NCBI GenBank assembly: GCA_001303665.1
Contig: LJUF01000056.1
Coordinates: forward strand, 1 to 18,339
Source: Phycisphaerae bacterium SM23_33
GTDB lineage: Bacteria; Planctomycetota; Phycisphaerae; SM23-33
Length of the DNA: 18,339 nucleotides
Reading direction: 5' to 3'
The translations under genes and the position numbers were made by a program. The notes under the pieces are model-generated. The model searched no databases and was not told where the DNA came from. It was given only the letters and a program-made list of their open reading frames with translations. Each line of letters starts with the position of its first letter. Positions within the stretch are counted from its first letter, which is position 1. Positions 1-5,955 of this stretch are shown here, one piece after another.

Positions 1-405
1 AGGATGAGGGACCTGGACAATCGCGTCGGCACCGAACGAAAGGTTTACGAAATACGACCCCCACCCGCGCGTGGGCGATCCGCCGACGAGCCGTTCGCGC
101 AAGCCGTGGTACGTCTGCCCGGTGGCGGTGTCGGCGAACTGCACGAGGTCGTAGTCGAGCGCACCGGCCTGAACATCCGCCGAAGGGATGTCGCCCTCGC
201 GCAGGGCGCAAGCCAGGACGTAGAATGCCGAGCGCTCGGCGGCCGAGGGGGCCACGTATAGGTTCGAATTCGCCGGAAAGGTGAGCTGCTCAAGTGCCTT
301 CACGTGAGAAACGAAGTCCCCGGACTCGATGACGAGCGGAAAGGCCTGCCCGGCTGCCGCGAGTTGAATGGCAAGGGCAAACGTTCCAACCCAGAGGCGC
401 TTCAT
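1..405 (-). CDS. Secreted protein of unrecognised family, N-terminal 135 residues (3' end beyond window)
   Basis: An open frame runs from ATG at 405 to base 1 with no stop, so the C-terminal part lies outside the window. The start is well supported: a GGAGG/GGGAG purine stretch sits just upstream of the ATG. The N-terminus reads MKRLWVGTFALAIQLAAAGQ, a short basic head plus hydrophobic core ending in AAAGQA, typical of a Sec signal peptide. After it comes a globular-looking segment (VIESGDFVSHVKALEQLTF, then ERSAFYVLACALREGDIP). The readable part ends with FGADAIVQVPHP. The Pro-His-Pro block may belong to a catalytic or metal site, but I cannot name the family. It is divergent from the gene at 792. 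A signal peptide and an extracytoplasmic location are the only functional inferences I make. Confidence 0.72.
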   Translation of the reverse strand, partial: MKRLWVGTFALAIQLAAAGQAFPLVIESGDFVSHVKALEQLTFPANSNLYVAPSAAERSAFYVLACALREGDIPSADVQAGALDYDLVQFADTATGQTYHGLRERLVGGSPTRGWGSYFVNLSFGADAIVQVPHP

Positions 406-791
406 CTCCCGCCTCCTCTCGGGCCGGCTTGCCTTCGCCTCGTAAGAAGCGGCCCGCTCCGCGCCCCAAAAATGACCCGGCCTCCGCTTATATGCCGAAG
501 TGTGCTGCCTTGCCAGCGATGCACCAGCGCCCTCCCGCAGCGCTGACGGCCAAGCGCCGAATATGATACGTTCGAACCTCGCTTCCGACAACCGGCATTG
601 GCCAGGCGCCGTGGTGCTGTTTGCCGCAGCCGGAAGGGCTTGCCCGACCCGTCCGCTTCGGGCAGGCCCACGGGCCCCTGCTGATCTGCGGGTCGAGGAA
701 GCCAGCGCCGACGGCTCCGACATCCCTCGCCTCGGGCCTCCCTCCCGTTGTCCGGCCACGAGAGAGCACGTAAAATACGTGCTGTGGGCGA
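406..791. other. Gene-poor intergenic region between divergent genes
   Basis: This 386-base stretch separates two divergent genes. I found no convincing protein: short frames on both strands here look like GC-driven shadows, rich in Arg, Pro and Ser with no family resemblance. On the minus strand a TATAAG box lies at about 489-494, roughly 85-90 bases upstream of the ATG at 405. It could be a -10 element, but no good -35 partner was seen. The only clear structure is the perfect inverted repeat at 765-783, listed separately. Confidence 0.5.
765..783 (+). promoter_or_regulatory. Perfect 8-bp inverted repeat just upstream of the 792 start codon
   Basis: AGCACGTA (765-772), loop AAA, then TACGTGCT (776-783) form a perfect 8-bp stem with a three-base loop. 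It ends 8 bases before the ATG at 792, where a ribosome binding site would lie, and the start has only a weak purine stretch (GTGGGCG). It could be a DNA operator for a dimeric repressor or an RNA hairpin that limits translation of the small gene. The symmetry is seen directly; the role is inference. Confidence 0.35.
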
Positions 792-1196
792 ATGAACGAA
801 GACCGGAAGAACCGGCTGAACAGACTCACCGCGAAGCTCTTCAGGAAGAAGGAGCCGCCGCCGTCGCTGGAGGCCGAGCAGGACGGCTTCTCTTACGTCC
901 GGCGCGAAGAAAGGACGACGGTTCACTGGTCCGACGTGAAGGAAGTCTTCGCTTTCAAGCGGGACATCTTCGCGGTTGACCTCATCTGCATCGGCTTTCG
1001 AGTCTCCGACGATGGCAGGTACTGGGAGATCGACGAGCAGATGAGCGGATACGAAGATGTCCTGGCGGCGGCGACGGAGGCGTTCCCCGGGCTCGATCCC
1101 GATTGGTGGCACAAGGTCGCCTTTCCGGCCTTCAAGACGAATTTGGTAACGCTGTGGGGCCGGAAGAAGACACCTGCCATCTGGCAGTCAGAGTGA
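792..1196 (+). CDS. Small cytoplasmic protein of unknown function (134 aa)
   Basis: The protein is 134 residues, with a lysine- and arginine-rich head (MNEDRKNRLNRLTAKLFRKK), no signal peptide and no membrane segment. Two stretches look like a conserved fold: WSDVKEVFAFKRDIFAVDLI followed by CIGF (about residues 46-69), and WWHKVAFPAFKTNLVTLW near the C-terminus (about 105-122). I recall similar small stand-alone proteins in many bacteria, unnamed, in which a W..V..IFA.K.D.....I pattern is paired with a C-terminal W..VAFPAF.TN block. The overall look resembles small immunity-like or SMI1/YrhA-sized proteins, but I cannot assign a family or a function. The start at 792 is the only ATG before the conserved part; the ribosome binding site is weak. 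It lies 192 bases before the HEAT gene and could be transcribed with it. Confidence 0.75.
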   Translation: MNEDRKNRLNRLTAKLFRKKEPPPSLEAEQDGFSYVRREERTTVHWSDVKEVFAFKRDIFAVDLICIGFRVSDDGRYWEIDEQMSGYEDVLAAATEAFPGLDPDWWHKVAFPAFKTNLVTLWGRKKTPAIWQSE

Positions 1197-1249
1197 AATC
1201 GACCCCGGCTCTGGCGTCGGTCGTACCTCCAGACCCACACGTTCTTGCT

Positions 1250-1334
1250 CGCCCGCCGGCCGCGGCGGCGGGCGCAGCGGCGCCACGTGGCTGGCGCCTT
1301 GGGCGTGGGCGGGCTTACCGGCGGAAAGGCCGGT
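1250..1334 (+). other. Three consecutive stem-loops between the 792 gene and the HEAT gene
   Basis: Three inverted repeats follow one another. CGCCCGCCG (1250-1258) pairs with CGGCGGGCG (1266-1274); GGCGCCA (1279-1285) pairs with TGGCGCC (1292-1298); ACCGGC (1317-1322) pairs with GCCGGT (1329-1334). None is followed by a T tract, so a standard intrinsic terminator is not supported. The cluster may end transcription of the 792 gene by another route, structure the leader of the HEAT operon, or simply reflect high GC content. Confidence 0.25.
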
Positions 1335-1388
1335 GGCAGGGAACGGGCAATTGATTTACCATCTCCGGCCGGGGCGAGGATCAACGGC

Positions 1389-2579
1389 ATGGCAATGAAA
1401 CGTCGCAGGAAACTTCTGGCAGGCGGGATCTTTCTGGCCGCCGCCGTGTTGGCGGCCGTGCTGGGTGTCCGCTGGCACCGCTCGCCCCGGCGTCGAGTGA
1501 ATGTCATGGTCCAAAAGATAGCGCAGACATCCTCAATGCTCTCCCGGGACCCTCTCAACCCGCCCCGCTCCTGGGAGGACGTGCTTGTCGGCCGGTCCGG
1601 TGCCTGGCCGGACTACGACAAGCTCGTGTCGGAGCTGGCCGCCATCGGGCCGGCGGGCCTGGGGCCAATGGTCGAGGCCCTCGGTCACGACAGTTCCGAC
1701 GTCCGCGCCGCCGCGGCCGAGGCGCTTGGGCGGATCGGCGACGGGCGGGCCGTTCCCGCCCTGTCTCGAGCGCTGAAGGACAGACACGAGTGGGTTCGCT
1801 ACAAGGTTACCCGGGCCCTCGGCCGGATCGGAGGGCCGCAAGCCGTGGACGCGCTTGTCAAGGCGCTGGAGGATGAAATCGAAGCAGAGACTTCGCTGCT
1901 GCTGACTGCCGTCGGGTCCTTTCCGGGCGGTGGCGAGGATGTGTACCTATGCGAGATCGCCGCCGAGGAGCTGGGCCGGATACGCGACCCCAGGGCGGTC
2001 GGGCCGCTCATCGAGGCCTTGACGCATCCAAAGGGCCTGGCGGCGCACGCCGCGGCCGAGGCCCTGGGCGGCATGGACGACAAGCGGGCGGCGGAGGCGT
2101 TGGTCGCGGCGGCGGAGTGTGACAACCCTTATGCGCAGCAGGCCGCGTGGGAATGCCTGTTCGGCTCGGCCGGCACCCCCGACCCAGGCGGGACGATGCT
2201 GGAAAAGCTTGGCGAGGGGAAGCTCTTCGCCGTGGTCGGCTTGGGAGAGTGGCCGCCTGACTGTGACACTGCCCGGGCGGTGGAAGCCCTGGTGCCGTTG
2301 CTGTCGGAGCGCGACCTGGCGTGGCGGGCAGCCGCCGCCGAATCCCTGGGCAAATTGAAGGACCCTGCGGCCGTCGCCCCGCTGGCGGAGATGCTGGCCG
2401 GGGAAGAGGACCCCGCGGTCAAGTGCGCGGCCGTGTGGGCGCTGGGGCGGATCGGCACGCCGGCGGCCCTGGAGGCCGTCCCCAGGGCCGCCCACGACGC
2501 GGACTCCGCCGTCTGCAAGGCCGCCGCCCTGGCCCTGGCCAAGACCACAAGACCATCGGGGGCACAAGAGGATCCGTAG
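1389..2579 (+). CDS. Membrane-anchored HEAT-repeat protein (396 aa)
   Basis: I chose the ATG at 1389 because GAGGA lies 8 bases upstream and the protein then begins MAMKRRRKLL followed by a hydrophobic helix (about residues 9-27, AGGIFLAAAVLAAVLGV): a single N-terminal membrane anchor with basic residues inside. The open frame extends upstream to 1245 but that part is unlike protein. From about residue 75 there are HEAT repeats of the PBS-lyase type, recognisable as AAAEALGRIGDGRAVPALSRAL, RALGRIGGPQAVDALVKALE, AAEELGRIRDPRAVGPLIEA, AAAEALGGMDDKRAAEALVA, AAAAESLGKLKDPAAVAPLA and WALGRIGTPAALEAV. Such repeats form alpha solenoids that bind other proteins; no catalytic domain is visible. The stop is one base before the next gene, which also carries HEAT repeats, so the two are an operon and may act together at the membrane. 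A scaffold role is inference. Confidence 0.85.
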   Translation: MAMKRRRKLLAGGIFLAAAVLAAVLGVRWHRSPRRRVNVMVQKIAQTSSMLSRDPLNPPRSWEDVLVGRSGAWPDYDKLVSELAAIGPAGLGPMVEALGHDSSDVRAAAAEALGRIGDGRAVPALSRALKDRHEWVRYKVTRALGRIGGPQAVDALVKALEDEIEAETSLLLTAVGSFPGGGEDVYLCEIAAEELGRIRDPRAVGPLIEALTHPKGLAAHAAAEALGGMDDKRAAEALVAAAECDNPYAQQAAWECLFGSAGTPDPGGTMLEKLGEGKLFAVVGLGEWPPDCDTARAVEALVPLLSERDLAWRAAAAESLGKLKDPAAVAPLAEMLAGEEDPAVKCAAVWALGRIGTPAALEAVPRAAHDADSAVCKAAALALAKTTRPSGAQEDP

Positions 2580-2580
2580 C

Positions 2581-4797
2581 ATGCGCAGGAACCACCATCC
2601 CCCCCCGCCGGGCGGAACGGCCCTGCTGATGGCCCTGCTGCTGGCCCCGCTGGGCGGCGCCTGCGCGGCACCGGCGGACTACCCGGCCGAGCACATCTAC
2701 GACACCTCGGTCGGCCCGGACGAGGCACTGGTCAACGTCTCCGTGGTCAGCAGCCGCTGGCCGGACTGCTCCACCCTGGAGTCGGCCGTCGCCGACATCT
2801 TCCGCCTGGAGGGCGCTGCGCAGGGCAGCGACCAGGCCAAGGCCCTGGCCCTGTGGAAGTGGTTCCGCATCCTGGTCAGCTCCACCGGGGGTGCGTACGC
2901 CTACGAGGGCCCGCCCGGCCGCGAGCGGATCGTGTACGACCCGCACAAGATCTTCACCGTGTACGGCCACCACCAGTGCGACGGGCTGAGCTGGGCGATG
3001 GTGCCGCTGTGGCGGGCGGCCGGTTACATGGCCTTCGACGAATGCACCCACGGCCACACCACCGCCGCCCTGCGCTACCGCGACGACGACGGCGTGCAGC
3101 GCTATCACAGCTTCGACCCGCAGGGGCGCTTCTATTACTGGGACGCCCAGCACAACCGGGCGGCCACGCGAACGCTGCCGGTGATGACCGGAATGGTGTA
3201 TCGCCACCTCACCGCCCCGCAGCGGCTGCACAGCCTCCGCACCAGCCTGCGGATCGGCGAGACGGTCCAGCGCTGCTGGCAAAACACCGGCCACGTCGTG
3301 CCCAGCGGCCGGCCGGGCAGCCCCGTCTGGCCGAAATACTACGAACACCGGCCCGGGCGAACGGACGGCATCTACGCCGTCGCCGGCGAGCAGGTCCAGA
3401 CCCTCCAGGCCGACACCGATCCCGAGCGCTTCCGCGGGCAGCTTTGCGATGGCTCCGAAAACGTCGCCTGCTCGCCGCCGGCCGAGGGGCGGGCGGCGCT
3501 GCATCCGGCCGAGCGGGGCAAGGCGGCCAGCTTCGTCTATCGGCTCGCCCCGCCCTACGTGGCCGTGGACGCCGCCGTCGAGGCGACGCTGCTGACCAGC
3601 CGCGACGACGACCTGTGCCGCCTGTCGCTCCAGCGCGACGGCGGCGGCTGGAAAACCCTCTTCGAAAAGCAGAAAACCGGCGCCGAGCAGGTGAAGCTCG
3701 AGCTGGGCCGCCAGGCCCGCCAGGCCGGCCGGCCCGACGTCTACACCGCCTACGACATCCTCATCAAGGCCGAGTTCAAGACGGCCGGCGACGTCCGCGG
3801 CGTGGGGATGAACGCCCTGCGCGTGACGGTGCATCGCATGCTGAACAAGCGGACGCTGCCCAACCTGATGCCCGGGCGGAACACCTTCAAGGTGACGGCC
3901 GACCGGATCGCCCCCGGCTGGGCCCTGAGGCTCGACGTGGATTACGAGCTGGACGCCAAGCCGCTCAGGCAGGAGCACACGATACGCCGCTTCCCCTACT
4001 GCTTCCGCGTCGAGGCCCCCGGCGTCGAGCTGCGGAAGATCCGAAACTACGACCAGGACTTCGGCAGGGAGGCGGTGCGGATGCTGTCGTACCGGATGGC
4101 GCTGGTCCCGGCCGCCCGCGCCCCCGCCGACGCGGGGTTGAAGGCCGAAGAGGCGCTGCCCGAGTTCCGCCGGAGCTTTCCTCACCCGGCCGACATGACG
4201 AACCGCCGGGCCGCCAAGACGGTGGAAACCGACCCCATGCAGACGTCCGGCTTCTTCCCGCAGGGCCGGCAGGTGTCTGGCGACAAGGCCCGAATGCAGG
4301 AGCTCATGCTCCAGTTCAGGCAGGGCGCGGATTCAGACGTGCGGAAATGGCAAGCGGCCCAGGAGCTGGGGAATTATCCCGAGGGGGCGGACGTGCTGTG
4401 CAAAAAACTGCCCAGCGCCGACATTGACCTGACGCTTTTCATCTGCAAGGCGCTGGCCCAGATCGGCGACGCCAAGGCCGTCGAGCCGCTGCTGAAGAAG
4501 TGGCAGACCGCGCCGCGCGGGGCCCCGGGGACGCGCTACATCCCCGACGCCCTGGCCGAGATCTGCCGGCGCCAGGCGGGGAAACGCTCGCCCGTCTGGG
4601 ACCGGCGCGTGGTGCCGGCCCTGGTGGGCAAGCTCAAGCAGGTCCGCTTCGACTTTCGTTTCCACGTCGCCCACGCCCTGGGCATCATCGGCGGGCGGGA
4701 AGCCCAAAAGACCCTCAAGGACCTGGCCGCCAACGACCCCTTCCCCGCCGTCCGCGCGCAGGCCGAAGCGGCCTTGAAGAAAACGCAGAAAATGTAG
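2581..4797 (+). CDS. Exported transglutaminase-like protein with C-terminal HEAT repeats (738 aa)
   Basis: It starts one base after the HEAT gene stop, with GAGGA 8 bases before the ATG. The head, including a run of four prolines (residues 7-10), leads into a hydrophobic signal (about 14-25, ALLMALLLAPLGG); Cys28 could be a lipoprotein cysteine or cleavage could follow ACA. Residues about 80-190 resemble a transglutaminase-like (papain-fold) core: QCDGLSWAMVPLWRAAGY contains Cys133, followed by HGHTTAALRY (His157/His159) and HSFDPQGRFYYWD (Asp179), a plausible Cys-His-Asp triad. Residues about 315-440 look like a beta-sandwich (VDAAVEATLLTSRDDDLCRL to NALRVTVHRM). From about residue 575, HEAT-like helices appear (ALAQIGDAKAVEPLLKKW, VAHALGIIGGREAQKTLKDL). 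Protease, amidase or crosslinking activity are all possible. The stop codon lies inside a REP element. A downstream ATG at 2629 is an alternative start. Confidence 0.8.
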   Translation: MRRNHHPPPPGGTALLMALLLAPLGGACAAPADYPAEHIYDTSVGPDEALVNVSVVSSRWPDCSTLESAVADIFRLEGAAQGSDQAKALALWKWFRILVSSTGGAYAYEGPPGRERIVYDPHKIFTVYGHHQCDGLSWAMVPLWRAAGYMAFDECTHGHTTAALRYRDDDGVQRYHSFDPQGRFYYWDAQHNRAATRTLPVMTGMVYRHLTAPQRLHSLRTSLRIGETVQRCWQNTGHVVPSGRPGSPVWPKYYEHRPGRTDGIYAVAGEQVQTLQADTDPERFRGQLCDGSENVACSPPAEGRAALHPAERGKAASFVYRLAPPYVAVDAAVEATLLTSRDDDLCRLSLQRDGGGWKTLFEKQKTGAEQVKLELGRQARQAGRPDVYTAYDILIKAEFKTAGDVRGVGMNALRVTVHRMLNKRTLPNLMPGRNTFKVTADRIAPGWALRLDVDYELDAKPLRQEHTIRRFPYCFRVEAPGVELRKIRNYDQDFGREAVRMLSYRMALVPAARAPADAGLKAEEALPEFRRSFPHPADMTNRRAAKTVETDPMQTSGFFPQGRQVSGDKARMQELMLQFRQGADSDVRKWQAAQELGNYPEGADVLCKKLPSADIDLTLFICKALAQIGDAKAVEPLLKKWQTAPRGAPGTRYIPDALAEICRRQAGKRSPVWDRRVVPALVGKLKQVRFDFRFHVAHALGIIGGREAQKTLKDLAANDPFPAVRAQAEAALKKTQKM

Positions 4798-4820
4798 GGT
4801 GTGCAGCTACGCTGCACACC
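4794..4820 (+). repeat. REP element (plus orientation) upstream of the RAYT gene
   Basis: The element has the head GTAG, then stem arm GGTGTGCAGC, loop TAC and stem arm GCTGCACACC: a perfect 10-bp stem. It is followed by AATATGCCT, which also follows the plus-oriented copies in the downstream array. A GTAG tetranucleotide 5' of an imperfect palindrome is the established hallmark of REPs processed by RAYT enzymes. The TAG of the head is the stop codon of the transglutaminase-like gene. It lies about 34 bases upstream of the RAYT start codon. Confidence 0.8.
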
Positions 4821-4854
4821 AATATGCCTTCCGGCGGCGAGGAAGGGGGCTTCG

Positions 4855-5415
4855 ATGCCTGATTACCGACGGTGGCGGGCCGAAGGCGGCGTGTTCTTCT
4901 TCACGGTCGTCACGCACCAGCGCCAGCCGATCTTTAGCGCCCCGCTGGCGCTGCGCCTGCTGCGCAACGCGATTGCAGGCGTGCGGCACAAGCGCCCGTT
5001 CGAATTACGGGCGATCGTGCTGCTGCCCGATCATCTCCACATGCTCTGGCGCCTGCCGGAAGGCGACGCGGAGTATTCCACGCGCATGGGCCTCATCAAG
5101 AAGCGATTCACCAGCACCTACCTTGCGGCGGGCGGTCGCGAAGGCGCGTCCACCGCCAGCCGTCGGAAACACCGCATCCGCGGGGTGTGGCAGAAACGCT
5201 TCATGGAGCACACCATACGCGATTACGCGGACTACAAGCGCCATCTGGATTACATCCACGCCAACCCCGTAAAGCACGGGTTGGTCTCGATGCCCAGGGA
5301 GTGGCCCCATTCCAGCTTCCACCGGCACGTCCGAGCCGGCGAGTATGATCTCGATTGGTGTGGCCACGTGGAATTGCCCGGCGGGCTGAACCTCGAGCCC
5401 GAGGATTGGTGTTGA
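4855..5415 (+). CDS. REP-associated tyrosine transposase (RAYT, Y1 HUH nuclease)
   Basis: The protein is 186 residues from the ATG at 4855, which has GGAAGGGGG a few bases upstream; upstream codons of the open frame lie in the REP and are not expected to be translated. Features of the IS200/RAYT Y1_Tnp family are clear: N-terminal GGVFFFTVVT strand (11-20), HUH motif in LLPDHLHMLW (His60 and His62, metal ligands), an IKKRF helix (81-85), GVWQKRFMEHTIRD (110-123), DYIHANPVKHGLV (132-144) and the C-terminal WPHSSFHR (150-157). The nucleophile is most likely a tyrosine in the DYADYKRHLDYIHANP segment (Tyr127 or Tyr133). These enzymes cut and rejoin single-stranded REP DNA at the GTAG-flanked hairpin. 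All key motifs are intact, so it is probably active. Matching REPs on both sides fix its likely substrate. Confidence 0.92.
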   Translation: MPDYRRWRAEGGVFFFTVVTHQRQPIFSAPLALRLLRNAIAGVRHKRPFELRAIVLLPDHLHMLWRLPEGDAEYSTRMGLIKKRFTSTYLAAGGREGASTASRRKHRIRGVWQKRFMEHTIRDYADYKRHLDYIHANPVKHGLVSMPREWPHSSFHRHVRAGEYDLDWCGHVELPGGLNLEPEDWC

Positions 5416-5478
5416 GGTGGGCGCAGCCGGTCTGCGGGCACTCGTACTTCACCGCGTGTGCAGCTGATCGCGTGTGCA
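5416..5478. repeat. Truncated REP remnants between the RAYT stop and the array
   Basis: After the RAYT stop there are about 35 non-repetitive bases. Two half-elements follow: GCGTGTGCAGC (5454-5464), next to TGATC, and GCGTGTGCA (5470-5478), next to CTGACC. Each matches only one arm of the inverted REP and has lost the other. They look like decayed or recombination-truncated copies at the edge of the array. Confidence 0.55.
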
Positions 5479-5479
5479 C

Positions 5480-5950
5480 CTGACCGCGTGTGCAGCAAAG
5501 CTGCACATCGTGCGCCTACGCCTTGAAGAAAAAGTAGGGTGTGTAGCTACGCTGCACACCAATATGCCTCCACACCAATACACCTGACCGCGTGTGCAGC
5601 AGAGCTGCACATCGTGCGCCTACGCCTTGAAGAAAAAGTAGGGTGTGCAGCTACGCTGCACACCAATATGCCTCCACACCAATATACCTGACCGCGTGTG
5701 CAGCAGAGCTGCACACCCTACGCCTACGCCTTGAAGAAAATGTAGGGCGTGCAGCTACGCTGCACACCAATATGCCTCCACACCAAACACCTGACCGCGT
5801 GTGCAGCAAAGCTGCACACCCTACGCCTACGCCTTGAAGAAAATGTAGGGTGTGCAGCTACGCTGCACACCAATATGCCTGACCGCGTGTGCAGCAAAGC
5901 TGCACACCCTACACCTGATCGCGTGTGCAGCAGAGCTGCACACCCTACAC
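5480..5950. repeat. REP/BIME-like tandem array, about 104-bp units
   Basis: Units begin at CTGACC/CTGATC: 5480-5583 and 5584-5687 (104 bp each), 5688-5790 (103 bp), 5791-5878 (88 bp, lacking 15 bases near its end), then two short units 5879-5914 and 5915-5950 (36 bp each). Full units contain an inverted REP (starts 5486, 5590, 5694, 5797; the short units add 5885 and 5921) with loop AAA or AGA, then CCTTGAAGAAAA, then a plus REP (5534-5560, 5638-5664, 5742-5768, 5845-5871) with loop TAC, then AATATGCCT. Both REP types carry GTAG at their own 5' end, on opposite strands. In the first two units the inverted copy has a damaged head. The repeat is visibly less GC-rich than its surroundings. It is not a CRISPR array, since the units are contiguous. 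Confidence 0.88.
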
Positions 5951-5955
5951 CTGAC

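Larger units (their letters stand above)
4794..5950 (+). mobile_element. RAYT gene with flanking REP elements (REPtron-like locus)
   Basis: A single RAYT gene is bracketed by REP palindromes with the same stem: one on its 5' side and at least ten on its 3' side. This arrangement is known as a REPtron, in which the single-copy tyrosine enzyme is kept next to the elements it recognises. There are no insertion-sequence style terminal inverted repeats or target duplications, as expected for the Y1 HUH group. The locus fills the space between the HEAT/transglutaminase operon and the convergent giant gene. Boundaries are set by the outermost REP copies and are approximate. Confidence 0.65.

Noticed and set aside
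1245..1388. Longer N-terminus of the HEAT protein from 1245
   Set aside because: The extra 48 residues are arginine/alanine-rich and pass through stem-loops; the ATG at 1389 has a good ribosome binding site and begins a membrane anchor.
2419..4185. Minus-strand open frame of 588 codons and a plus-strand frame at 2853-4427
   Set aside because: Both overlap the transglutaminase-like gene; their composition (Ala, Arg, Gly, Pro) and lack of motifs mark them as GC-driven shadows.
5416..5453. Possible zinc-ribbon remnant on the minus strand (KYECPQTGCAHLN)
   Set aside because: Only a dozen residues, irregular cysteine spacing and no continuing protein; probably chance.
5480..5950. CRISPR array
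   Set aside because: Repeats are about 100 bp, contiguous, internally palindromic and lack unique spacers; no cas genes are nearby, while a RAYT gene is.
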